Origin: Mesostigma viride | Lineage: Eukaryota; Streptophyta; Mesostigmatophyceae; Mesostigmatales; Mesostigmataceae | Assembly (NCBI GenBank): GCA_009746045.1 | Contig: RPFO01002286.1 | Location: 1 to 35,181 of the forward strand | Length of the DNA stretch: 35,181 bases | Direction: 5' to 3' | In this document: positions 15,468 to 23,888 of the stretch, in pieces | Position numbering within the stretch: position 1 is the first letter of the stretch | Layout: every line of letters begins with the position of its first letter | Made by a program: the position numbers and the translations under genes | The notes under the pieces: model-generated | What the model saw: the letters and a program-made list of their open reading frames with translations, nothing else | Database searches by the model: none | Told to the model about the DNA's origin: nothing

Positions 15468-16375
15468 GGGATACGGTCCGGTGCTCGCGGTCCGACGGGG
15501 AACGGGCGGACGGGTCGCCGACTGACGAGAAAACGCGGACGGCTCGGGAGGTTTTGGCGGACGAAGCCTCGTGGGCGGACGATAAAGTTTGGACGGGCGG
15601 GTGCGGCCCCGAGGAGTCTGAGTGACGAAAGGTGCCCTCGAACTCCTCCATCGTGTCTTTGTAGTCCTCGGGTACGGCTGCCGTCGGCGCGGCGCCCTGG
15701 CAGAATCTCCTCGAGATCACGTTCCCACGGCGATTCTGTGACAGATTCGATCCGAAAGTGATCGCGACCCGGTCCAGGTGCAAAAAGGTTCTGAACTCGC
15801 ACCCACACGGATACTGTTACGATTCAGTTTATTCGTGGGATCCACCGGCCGACTTGCTGGCTGACTGATGGTAGTTCATCCTGTCACAGATAGATGCATC
15901 AGAGATCCTCGAGACACTCACATAACCGAAAGTCTGTCTGGGTCGTCAGTTGGTGTCAGTTACCCTCGTGTAATGCAAAACTTGGGCGGTCTGAGCGCGA
16001 AGGGCCAGTGTCTAAATAATTGTGGCAGCCGTCGACGCATCCCAGCTTAGGCTGCGGTCGAGTGCCTCGCAGTGCCACCGGCATTGTCAAGGAGACGTGC
16101 GCACCACGGGCTTCGGGCGAGTGTGTCGACTGACGGGGTAAATTTTCATATTTTTTGTCACAGCGCCTGCAGCTGCGTGCGCGCCCTTAATCTGCACGGT
16201 GAGTGCGCCATTATTTCGATCCTCGTGGGCGGATGCCGTGTGTGTCGTAGCCACGGGGGACATCAGGTTGAGCGTGCTGCCATCAGGTTGCAGTCGGTGC
16301 CGGCGTCGCCTCGATACTTTAAATCGATTATATCAGTGCTCGTGCAGTCGATTGTGATGCGTTGGTGATCGTGTC
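15468..16375. other. Long gap before compound repeat, no clear gene
   Basis: About 900 bp without a convincing gene. The part nearest 15468 has an open minus-strand frame to 15783 that could be an N-terminal extension of the coiled-coil gene. From 15850 on, the base composition is less GC-biased and stops are frequent in all frames. TTTATT at about 15828 may be a minus-strand AATAAA. The region leads into the 60/109-bp repeats. Confidence 0.45.
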
Positions 16376-16833
16376 GACTGCTGCCTCGGGGTTCGACGCT
16401 GCATTGTTCATATCCGTGGCTGACTTGGTCGTGTCGACTGCTGCCTCGGGGTTCGACGCTGCATTGTTCATATCCGTGGCTGACTTGGTCGTGTCGACTG
16501 CTGCCTCGGGGTTCGACGCTGCGTTGTCTATACTCGTGGCTGCGTTGGACGTCGTGCTGCTGCGTTCATGGCTAGTGTCTGCTGCATGCATAATGGGTTA
16601 GGTAGACTGCTGCCTCGGGGTTCGACGCTGCGTTGTCTATACTCGTGGCTGCGTTGGACGTCGTGCTGCTGCGTTCATGGCTAGTGTCTGCTGCATGCAT
16701 AATGGGTTAGGTAGACTGCTGCCTCGGGGTTCGACGCTGCATTGTTCATATCCGTGGCTGACTTGGTCGTGTCGACTGCTGCCTCGGGGTTCGACGCTGC
16801 GTTGTCTATACTCGTGGCTGCGTTGGTCGTGTC
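16376..16833. repeat. Compound 60/109-bp tandem repeat
   Basis: Units share a start gactgctgcctcggggttcg and begin at 16376, 16436, 16496, 16605, 16714 and 16774. The first two are identical 60-bp units. 16496-16604 and 16605-16713 are identical 109-bp units in which extra sequence has been inserted; the array then returns to 60-bp spacing. There are two versions of the second half (attgttcatatccgtggc and gttgtctatactcgtggc). Open frames over the 60-bp part are by-products, because the 109-bp units shift the frame. Confidence 0.85.
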
Positions 16834-16984
16834 TTTTTTAACGTGGCTGCCAGGCCGGTTACGTATATATATGCTGATGATCCTCCGCAGCCATCGTCGT
16901 TTTCCCCGTTTCTTCGCGCGTGTGCAGTGCACCAGGCCACGACTTGCGGGGATCTTTTGCGGCGATCGCCAGCCCACGACAAAT

Positions 16985-17862
16985 ATGCAAGCGCCTCAGG
17001 TTCGTATGTTTTTTTTTGTTACTGCCATATGTTTGCTCTTTAACTTCCATTAATCTCTTTTATTATATACCATTGCTGACCTGCTATTGATTAATCTATA
17101 CAATAATTAATATAGATCTGTCGGTATATATGCATTTTTTTTTTCCTGCAGAGGCAGGAAACGCAGTTGTCAAGTGCCCAGATGGCCATCGAGGCGGAAG
17201 AGGGAGCTTCTGTGTGTAGGGGCGGTCTTCTCGTAAAAAAGGCTCTCCAAAAAAATCAGCGGGAGCTGATGACTTTGTTGCTCTCGTGCAGGTTTTGCCG
17301 CCTGAACAGTACTAGTCAGGGAGATATGCGACTGTACACCTTTGTCACCAGTGGCGGCCCGCACCACGTCCATGTGGGAGGATTCTGCGACAACTGCCGC
17401 GTTTCCTTTGAGAACATTGTGACGTCGAGTACTCCCTGCCCTATGTGCACGGCGGAGGGGGCGAATTTGTTCCGTGTGCCCTTGTTGGTACCCCCCTTCT
17501 TCAAGTTCGACCCCTCCGCAACACTCGTCTGCAACTCGTTCCGCCTCGGGTTTCGTCTTTATGTTGCGGAGAGGCGCCCCGCGCGAGAGGAGCCGCCAGA
17601 GGGTGGTCAGTCCGGCGAGGTCGTGACAGCAGCAGAGGAGCTGCCAGAGGGTGGTCAGCCTGAGGTCGTGACAGCAGCAGAGGAGCTGCCAGAGGGTGGT
17701 CAGCCTGAGGTCGTGACAGCATCAGAGGAGCTGCCAGGGCGTGGTGGGATGGAGGGGCAGGGATCTTCCTGCGATGAGGCGTATCGTTTCCTGTCGGATG
17801 AACAGGTTGACAATCTCGTCATGCATGATCTGCTATTAGTTCGTCCAATGTGCTTTCCATAA
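16985..17862 (+). CDS. RING-like protein with possible spliceosomal intron
   Basis: The main frame from ATG 17182 to 17862 encodes CRFC, then a His-containing linker (HHVHVGGF), CDNC, and CPMC 13 residues later: a RING-like finger like that of 7825-8481. The C-terminus has three Glu/Pro/Gly-rich repeats. The frame is also open upstream to 17152, directly after a T11CCTGCAG. A short frame ATGCAAGCGCCTCAG (16985-16999) would join it in frame if 17000-17151 (GT...AG, A/T-rich) were removed. Without splicing the start is ATG 17182. Surroundings are less GC-rich than most genes here, so it may be a late acquisition. Likely a ubiquitin-ligase-like modulator. Confidence 0.6.
17000..17151 (+). other. 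Candidate spliceosomal intron, 152 bp
   Basis: Begins GTTCGT after CAG, ends with a long T-run and CCTGCAG. Branch-like sequences lie at about 17079 (GCTGAC) and 17110 (TTAAT). It is far richer in A/T than the flanks. Removal joins ATG-CAA-GCG-CCT-CAG to AGG-CAG-GAA in frame. The 5' site is weak (a better GTATGT at 17004 would break the frame). The alternative is simply a T-rich promoter. Confidence 0.4.
17587..17736 (+). repeat. Intragenic 45-48-bp repeats
   Basis: A 48-bp unit (17587-17634) and two 45-bp units (17635-17679, 17680-17724) followed by a partial unit, encoding EELPEGGQPEVVTAA-type repeats at the C-terminus of the RING-like protein. Units 2 and 3 differ at one base, indicating recent expansion. 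Confidence 0.8.
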
Positions 17863-18103
17863 TGTCCGAAAGGCGTGTAGTACTACTATCATATTTTCTG
17901 TACATGCACGGATATTGACGATGAGGCAACCCTGGTTTTGCACTCACGATTTGTAATTGTGTAAATTGATTGCCCCCCGTGGGGTGTCTCTCTTTCTTGA
18001 TAGGTTCTCGTTTCCTTCTTTTACATTCACTTTTATCCCATATAATGTCATTTTTTTCCATGTATTATACACTGGCCCCGTCGCATAAAACGATTCAGAC
18101 GAT

Positions 18104-18997
18104 TTAGAGGGCTTTGATTCTCTTGGCCTCCCTGGGCGCCTCCAATTTGTTGGCCTGTCGGTTGCCCTCCATGAGGCGCTTGTTGTCCGCGTACATGGCT
18201 TTGTCCACCGGCTCCTTGGCCAAGTCGTGCAAGCCCCACTTCAGGAAGACCGCGCCCATGTCCTTCCCCATCTCCTCCACGGACCGCGCCACGTCCATCC
18301 CGCGTTTTATCGATCTCTCGTGCAATGAGTTCATGAGGTAGACTGCCGAGTTCATGGGGCCCCGGAAGTAGTCGCGCGTGGCCTCGCTCCTCTTGATCTC
18401 GTGGTGCTCCCTGTACTTCTGGGTCGCCATGCCGCAGACGGCTAGGTTGACGTTCGCGTTCACGATGGCGCAGTTCTTGCCCACCTGGCTGGGGGCGCTC
18501 ACCGCCTTGATGGCGTCCATGTGCGACTTGGTGGACTCGCAAGACTTGATGCGCGGCTCGTCTTTTAGGGACAGGTCTTTGCGGTCGGCGCGCGCGTAAA
18601 TGTCGTCGGCCAGGGATTTGTCGGCGGCCAGGTAGCGCTCGAACAGCACGGCGAGGTGGTAGCGGAAGGAGGCCGCCCTCTTACCAGGCAGCAGCTGGAC
18701 GATTTGTATGATCCCCAGCCGGTCGGCGACGGGCGTGTCTCGCTGCCTGGCACCTGGGAATTTCCAGACAGTACTGAGAGTACCTACTTCTGCAAACTCC
18801 TTTTGGACCCTTGAGAAGTAATGGGATGCGTGAGAGTTTGCATCGTGCGCGAACACGCCCTCGGGTGTCATGAAGCACACTACCTTGATTACGTCAATCA
18901 CGGATATCTTGCCGTCTGGCGTCACCCTGATCTTGTCACGGAACAGGGGGTCGTCCTCGCCGCCGTCCACCGGCAGCAGATACTGGACCATCGCCAT
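18104..18997 (-). CDS. BRO-like paralog 3 (intact)
   Basis: 297 residues. N-domain with KIRVTPDGKISVIDVIKVV, GARQRDTPVADRLGIIQIV and LLPGKRAASFRYHLAVLFERYL. The C-domain starts EPRIKSCESTKSHMDAI and has NCAIVNANVNLAVCG, TRDYFRGPMNSAVYLM and DNKRLMEGNRQ. The C-domain differs more from copy 2 than the N-domain does, so the two halves evolve at different rates. It is divergent from the U-box-like gene at 19263 across a 265-bp gap; a TTTAAATAG box at about 19042 may be its TATA element. Probable DNA-binding or regulatory role. Confidence 0.8.
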   Translation of the reverse strand: MAMVQYLLPVDGGEDDPLFRDKIRVTPDGKISVIDVIKVVCFMTPEGVFAHDANSHASHYFSRVQKEFAEVGTLSTVWKFPGARQRDTPVADRLGIIQIVQLLPGKRAASFRYHLAVLFERYLAADKSLADDIYARADRKDLSLKDEPRIKSCESTKSHMDAIKAVSAPSQVGKNCAIVNANVNLAVCGMATQKYREHHEIKRSEATRDYFRGPMNSAVYLMNSLHERSIKRGMDVARSVEEMGKDMGAVFLKWGLHDLAKEPVDKAMYADNKRLMEGNRQANKLEAPREAKRIKAL

Positions 18998-19134
18998 CTC
19001 CTATATGTCTGTGCCATTTGCCGAGATTTCCTTCTCGTCTATTTAAACGCGTACGGCAATTCCTATAACTAAACATTGGATTTAAATTTTCATGCAATTA
19101 AAAACGCTGCTCGTAACCCAGCTCCCGCTGTAGC

Positions 19135-19143
19135 TATAAAAGG
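19135..19143 (+). promoter_or_regulatory. TATA box upstream of U-box-like gene
   Basis: TATAAAAGG, a canonical eukaryotic TATA sequence, lies 119 bp before the ATG at 19263. The distance implies a 5' leader near 90 nt if used, longer than for most genes here. Confidence 0.4.
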
Positions 19144-19262
19144 TGTTTGCCCTCTTGTTAGGCGCTTCAACAGTATAACCGAAGCAGTAGCTTGTCCGCG
19201 CGTCCGCGTTTGTCCGCGCCCCAGACAATTCTCAGCTGCAGTTAGAGCCATCGTCCGCGTAG

Positions 19263-20195
19263 ATGACCAAAACGTTCCGCGTGTCCGCGGACGCCCGCGA
19301 GTGGCGCCTGAGCGTGCGGGCGGCGTCCACGGTGCCGCAGCGGTACTACGGGCGCGCGACCAAGTGGCAGTTGCGCCGTCTCGCGCTGCTGCAGGGTATG
19401 CGCCCCCTGCGGCAGTTGACGCACCGGGAGCTGGAGTGCGGCGTGTACGCGAACCAGTGCGCGGTGCGGATCCAGCGGTGGGTGAGGCGCGTGGTGCTTC
19501 CGTGGCACAGGGCGAAGAGGACGGTGGCGCGGCGGCTGGCCCTTCGCGTGACGAACAAGGAGGACCCGATCACGATGGACGCGCTGCCGCCGCCGGAGCG
19601 GGTGTTCAAGTTCGTGCGTCCGACGCGGCAGGTGGTGGGGTTCGACGCGGTGAGGCTGGCCGAGTACATCAACACTTCGGGGCGGTTCGAGGACCCGGCC
19701 ACGCGGTTCCCGTTCACGCCGGTGGACCTGTGGCGGCTGGACAAGCAGGTGCGGGATCTGGGGTATCAGCGCCACTCGACGCTGTTCCTCTACTCTCACC
19801 CGGAGATCGTGCGGGCGATGAGGGAGCACGAGTCGCTGGTGGTGGGGCTGGAGCGGATGGTGGTGAACATCGCCCAACAGATGGGCGAGATCCTGGCGGA
19901 GGAGGGCGCGGACCATTCGACGCTGGGACTGATCTCGTCGGACTACCTTCCCGATTGGCGGTCGTTCTTCCGCCACCTGCACGCGCTGGACCCTAACTCG
20001 GCCAGGAGCACGATGGACAACTGCTGTCAGGTTCTGCGGAACGAGATGGAGGGGCTCCCGGAGAACGACCAGGGCGACACCCGGCGCGGCTGCCTGGCCG
20101 CCCTGTCGATGGTTATGTCGACGTACCTGACGACGTGCGGCGTGGCCACCCTGGCTCTTCACGCCGACCAGCCGGGGCTGCTCGTCTTCTTTTAG
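19263..20195 (+). CDS. U-box/RING-like protein (DPIT type)
   Basis: 310 residues. After a basic N-terminus with an IQ-like helix (CAVRIQRWVRRVVL, about 61-74) comes NKEDPITMDALPPPERVFKFVR, then VGFDAVRLAEYINTSGRFEDPATRFPFTPVDLWRLDKQV. The DPIT...L...F and later GxxxDPxTRxPFT pattern is that of U-box-like domains, which lack zinc ligands and support ubiquitin transfer. A similar arrangement recurs in other nucleocytoviruses (from memory). The remaining 150 residues are helical with Cys residues and no known domain. Convergent with the next gene: stop codons of the two strands overlap in TTAG at 20192-20195. Confidence 0.65.
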   Translation: MTKTFRVSADAREWRLSVRAASTVPQRYYGRATKWQLRRLALLQGMRPLRQLTHRELECGVYANQCAVRIQRWVRRVVLPWHRAKRTVARRLALRVTNKEDPITMDALPPPERVFKFVRPTRQVVGFDAVRLAEYINTSGRFEDPATRFPFTPVDLWRLDKQVRDLGYQRHSTLFLYSHPEIVRAMREHESLVVGLERMVVNIAQQMGEILAEEGADHSTLGLISSDYLPDWRSFFRHLHALDPNSARSTMDNCCQVLRNEMEGLPENDQGDTRRGCLAALSMVMSTYLTTCGVATLALHADQPGLLVFF

Positions 20196-20587
20196 CCTGG
20201 CCCCTCTTGCGTGCGGTCGTCGGCCCCGCGGCCTGCCTCATAGCGGGGTCGCTCCCGTATCGCGTCCGTCTTGAGCTTCTTCACCCGCTTTCTTAGCGTT
20301 CCCACGGCGCGGTGGAGTCTGATAGGGGCGATCATCGGGTCTCCGCGTTCATTGTGAAAAGCCACCCACCCTGGCGGGGTCGCCCGCTCGAGATCTGCGG
20401 CTCTGAGGGCTTCGGCGTCCAGCCTGGCCGCGGCCGCGTCATACAGCATCTCCATATCCCGGGCTTTCTCATCCTTCTCATTCTGCAGCCGTTCCTCCTC
20501 GAGGGAGGTGCTGTAGGCGGCCAGACGGTGAACAAGGCGGGGCTCGCGCGTGACCGTCCACCCGCTCCGTCTCGACCTCGCTGTCAT
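20192..20587 (-). CDS. Shortened paralog of the neighbouring zinc-tag protein, tag lost
   Basis: 131 residues from ATG 20587. It starts MTARSRRSGW, like MTSSSRRCG of the upstream gene, and shares VHRLAAYSTS, an acidic/Arg helix, and TPPGWVAFHNERGDPMIAP-type text. Compared with the neighbour it has lost the three Cys of the zinc tag through a short deletion, and about 200 further residues. The upstream element GCCTTTCTTTTCTG is shared with the neighbour at the same distance, so this is a tandem duplication followed by reduction. It may be a functional truncated form or a decaying copy. Confidence 0.6.
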   Translation of the reverse strand: MTARSRRSGWTVTREPRLVHRLAAYSTSLEEERLQNEKDEKARDMEMLYDAAAARLDAEALRAADLERATPPGWVAFHNERGDPMIAPIRLHRAVGTLRKRVKKLKTDAIRERPRYEAGRGADDRTQEGPG

Positions 20588-20609
20588 GCGTCTCCTATGC
20601 ATACTGGAG

Positions 20610-20623
20610 CAGAAAAGAAAGGC
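20610..20623 (-). promoter_or_regulatory. Duplicated promoter element (copy 1)
   Basis: On the minus strand GCCTTTCTTTTCTG, 22 bp before the ATG at 20587. The identical 14 bp lie 21 bp before the ATG at 21695. The constant spacing suggests a core promoter element kept after gene duplication. Confidence 0.55.
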
Positions 20624-20624
20624 G

Positions 20625-21695
20625 CTAGAACCCGGGCATCTTCTGGGTCGCCCTCTTCTGCGCCCTGTCTGCGGCGGCCGCGAACCGGCCCTTCAGCACC
20701 TGGCTGGTGACGAGGTTGTTCTTTCTGCTGGTGGAGCCGAACCGGATGGCCGACCGCGTGTCCAGCCCCTCGGCGATGGCCCGCGTGATCGCGTCGTGCT
20801 GTTGCAGGTCGCCGAACGTGGGCCGGCGAGCGCCAGGGCGCCACTCCCACTCGCGCCCCGCTCGCCTCTTGGCGTTTGTGAGCCGGTCGGTGGCGCGATC
20901 CACATACCTGTCGGCGCTCCGCTTATTCCTCAGACTCTCCTTATACGACGACCGCACCCGTGCTGCATATACATTAGCATCGGCCTGCAGCTTACCTAGG
21001 CGCTCCACGGTCCGATGGATCGATTTAGGGACGACTACCATTTGCCCTTTATCCCAAATGTCGACCCACCCTGGCGGGGCCGGTTCGCTGTCTCCGAGTC
21101 CCATCGCTTCGGGGTCTCGAGCCGCCAACGATCGCCTCTCCTTGGCCATCCTAATCAGCATCTCCACATCGTCGGCCTTCTCCTTCCTCTTTAAGAACGG
21201 CTGGTTGTCCAGAATTTGTGCCTCCCTCTCCTGCACACTTTTGGCGTTTCTCACGCCCCGTTCGTACATGGCCACGTTGCTGGCTTTGTCGAGAGTGGTC
21301 AGGCCTTCAAGCGCTAAATTTACGTTACGGTTGTCGAATTTGTAGACCTCTTTCAATATCCTGTCTACCACCTCGGGCTCCCCCATCATGCGGTCCCATA
21401 GCGTCTGCTCGGGGCCGGGCCCCGGGGGCGCGCCCAGAGTCGGCTTCGTCCTGGTGCTGGGCCCCGGGTCGTAGGACGCGCTCGAATTCCGCGACCTGCG
21501 CATTTCCTCGAGCCGGGCGAGGGCGCGCCTCCTGCTGTCCTCCCCGTCCTCGCGCGCCTGCTCCTCTCGCCCCCCTCGGGTGTTGTAGACGGCCAGGCGG
21601 TGGACGGGGCACCGCACGCGGCCGCCCGTGCATGAGCGCAGGCAGCGGCGGCCCGCTTGCGTGACCGATCCGCAGCGTCTCGAACTCGACGTCAT
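20625..21695 (-). CDS. Zinc-tag protein with long helical region
   Basis: 356 residues, start at 21695. Zinc tag C-x9-C-x10-C-x2-H at residues 8-32, then VHRLAVYNTR. An Arg/Glu-rich linker, a helical middle (VVDRILKEVYKFDNRNVNLALEGL), and APPGWVDIWDKGQMVVVP near 215. This last segment is conserved in the shortened downstream copy. The last 100 residues are strongly basic. Function is unknown; a nucleic-acid-binding structural or regulatory role is suggested by composition. It is one of six proteins in the window that share the N-terminal tag. Confidence 0.7.
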   Translation of the reverse strand: MTSSSRRCGSVTQAGRRCLRSCTGGRVRCPVHRLAVYNTRGGREEQAREDGEDSRRRALARLEEMRRSRNSSASYDPGPSTRTKPTLGAPPGPGPEQTLWDRMMGEPEVVDRILKEVYKFDNRNVNLALEGLTTLDKASNVAMYERGVRNAKSVQEREAQILDNQPFLKRKEKADDVEMLIRMAKERRSLAARDPEAMGLGDSEPAPPGWVDIWDKGQMVVVPKSIHRTVERLGKLQADANVYAARVRSSYKESLRNKRSADRYVDRATDRLTNAKRRAGREWEWRPGARRPTFGDLQQHDAITRAIAEGLDTRSAIRFGSTSRKNNLVTSQVLKGRFAAAADRAQKRATQKMPGF

Positions 21696-21716
21696 ATGCC
21701 GACTATGACATTAGAT

Positions 21717-21730
21717 CAGAAAAGAAAGGC
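21717..21730 (-). promoter_or_regulatory. Duplicated promoter element (copy 2)
   Basis: GCCTTTCTTTTCTG on the minus strand, 21 bp before the ATG at 21695. Matches the element before the shortened paralog exactly. It also lies in the 67-bp divergent gap with the gene at 21763. Confidence 0.55.
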
Positions 21731-21762
21731 TTCCATAAAATGTTCTTTGTCCTTTTCGGACT

Positions 21763-22462
21763 ATGAGGTGCATAAGGATAATGGAGGGCGGGGGTCGGTG
21801 TTCCCGTGACGCCCGGAGGCAGGGAAGGCTTTGTTCAGCCCACGCCCCACGTCCACATAGTAGGGGAGAACATCACGCCATGAGGTCCAACGATGCCAGC
21901 GAAAATCCCATCCTTTACAGGCTGTTGACCGGGTACTTGCCCTTAACCGATGCCGTGAGCCTCAGCAGAGTAAACCGACCGGCTCGAGTGGGCGTATTGA
22001 ACGAGCTCTTTAGGGATGACCGACTTCAAGCAGTTTCAAACAATAGCATTTTGCTAAACCACGACTCCGACCTGTCTATTGATAGACTCATGGCTCACGA
22101 TATTCGCCATCCCTTGCCATTAACCTGGACGTTGCCGCTTATGAAGAGATGGCTTAATAGAGCGCGCATAAAGGCGGGTGACCGATGGGGGGGATCGAGT
22201 TGTTCTCGTTACCCAGAGGCACCCCTGAGGAGGAGGAGGCTTGTCGTGAGGCCGACTATGCCTTGACCGGCCTTCTGTGGGCGAGAGACCGTAATCAGGG
22301 GAGAAACGGCGAGGACAGGGAGCGCTTGGAGGAGGCGCGTCGTGACTATCTGCGCAAATCCCTGGCATCCAGGAATGTGGATGCGCTGAAGTGGTGCCCA
22401 CAGCTCCCCCCGGCGACCCGAGGTTTTTACAAATGTAGGGCACGTGCGTTTCCGGGGGGGGT
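21763..22462 (+). CDS. Zinc-tag F-box-like protein (frameshifted)
   Basis: The N-terminus has the tag C-x9-C-x10-C-x2-H (residues 3-27). Residues about 47-65 (NPILYRLLTGYLPLTDAVSLSRV) look like an F-box start, followed by two helical segments. At the G7 run 22187-22193 the frame appears to lose one base: the text WGG continues in the next frame as IELFSLPRGTPEEEEACREADYAL and reads as plausible protein to about 22450. The end is unclear because a G8 run at 22454-22461 may carry another error; a stop close to 22462, just before the next gene, is expected. Tag plus F-box suggests a substrate adaptor for ubiquitin ligases. Confidence 0.55.
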
Positions 22463-22467
22463 AAATT

Positions 22468-23804
22468 ATGCCATTCCCCATCAGGCAGACACACATGTCC
22501 ACGAAGCTGATCCCCGTGGAGATCGAGGAGGGCGAGGACGCGGGGGGCGGCGTGCACACGGCGCCGGCGGTGCGGGGAGGGGACATGTCTCGCGTGGAGA
22601 TCGTGGAGGAGGACTTCGATTCGCCGCTGGCCGCGGCCGCGCCCCCTATCTCGCACGGGGCCGCTGTCTGGGCCGGGCAGCAGGCGCCGATCCGGGGCGG
22701 CAAGGGCCGGGCCAAGAAGGGGCCGGGCGGGGAGGACGAGTTGGAGGCTCTGGCCAATCCCAAGAAGACGCGGTCCGCGTACGCGGCCCCCCTCCCTCGG
22801 CAGCGGCGATCAAACCGGCACCGGCGAACGACTTCTACTTCGACGACTACGGCGACGAGGACGAGGACGACTACGGCGACGCGGGGTTCGGCGGGATGGG
22901 CGCGAACGCGGTGGAGGACGAGGCGGTGCCCAGGAAGACGCCCCAGGAGCTGCACCTGGAGAAGATGGAGATCCTGCACAAGCTGCACCGTATGAAGGAG
23001 AAGGGTTTCTCGGTCCAGGCGGGACTGGACGCGAAGACGGACATCAACGAGCTGCGTTTCGAGTACGAGAAGATCGCGCGGTCGGCGGAGACCAAGACCG
23101 CGATCAACACGATGCGGCAGGTGCTGGTGGCGGCGACGTCGGCGCTGCAGTTCTTCAACAGCCGGTACGACCCTATCGGTCTGAAGCTGGACGGGTGGTC
23201 CGAGAGCATCATGGCGAACGTGAACGATTACGACGGCGTGTTCGAGCGCCTGTACGACAAGCATCGCACGCGTATCTCGATGCCCCCCGAGCTGGAGCTG
23301 ATGCTGATGCTGGGGGGCAGCGCGATGATGTTCCATATGTCTGCGTCTTTCGCGAGCGCGGGCCTCCCTTCCATGTCGGACATCGCCAAGACGGACCCGG
23401 AGCTGATGAAGAGCCTGGTCAAGATCATGATCCAGAAGCAGCAGCAGGAGGGGGGACTGGGGCCGGTCGAGCCCCAGCAGCCACCGCCACCCGCGCAACA
23501 GGGCGGGTACGTGATGCGCGGTCCGATGCTGTTCCGCCCCGAGGTGCCGCCGCCGGTGAACATGGACCGCGTGGTGCGTGAGGCGATGGGCCCTCCCTCT
23601 CCCGGCCGCGAGCACGTCGTGGAGATCGTGGACGACGACGGCGCCAGCGCGTACGACGACGTCGCTTCCTCGGCGGGCGGGGAGGACGTGCGCAGGGTGC
23701 AGATCGACGGGGGGAAGCGGTCCTCTTCCAAGAAGAAGAGGGGCGGCATCAAGAAGAGCGTGCAGATCGAGGACGACCCCACCAAAGTGGTGATGGACCT
23801 GTAG
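22468..23804 (+). CDS. DUF5767-like conserved nucleocytovirus protein (frameshifted)
   Basis: N-terminal acidic part (VEIVEEDFDSPL) begins at ATG 22468 or 22495. After the C6 run 22787-22792 the coding frame moves by one base and continues to 23804: FYFDDYGDEDED, then a conserved domain LHKLHRMKEKGFSVQAGL, LRFEYEKI, LQFFNSRYDPIGLKLDGWSE, YDGVFERLYDKH, PELELMLMLGGSAMMFHMS. This block matches what I recall of a nucleocytovirus family of unknown function (DUF5767), conserved in several families and often considered virion or assembly related. After a Pro/Gln linker the C-terminus repeats an acidic hydrophobic motif (VVEIVDDDG) and ends in Lys-rich text. Name from memory, so moderate. Confidence 0.7.
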
Positions 23805-23888
23805 TACAGGATCGGCTTTCATTAATACAAAACAATCCTTTCAAAACTCGTCAAAGAAGGATCGCGTTATCGTCGCAGATATAGCGAA

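Noticed and set aside
16328-16591. Minus-strand Ala/Asn/Thr repeat protein
   Set aside because: Frame is produced by the 60-bp repeat and is broken by the 109-bp units.
17819-18061. 80-codon minus-strand frame between convergent genes
   Set aside because: Overlaps the end of the RING-like gene; A/T-rich text with no recognisable feature. Could be real but cannot be supported.
19076-19996. 306-codon plus-strand frame overlapping the U-box-like gene
   Set aside because: Shadow frame: Ala/Gly/Arg-rich with no domain, while the overlapping frame carries the DPIT motif.
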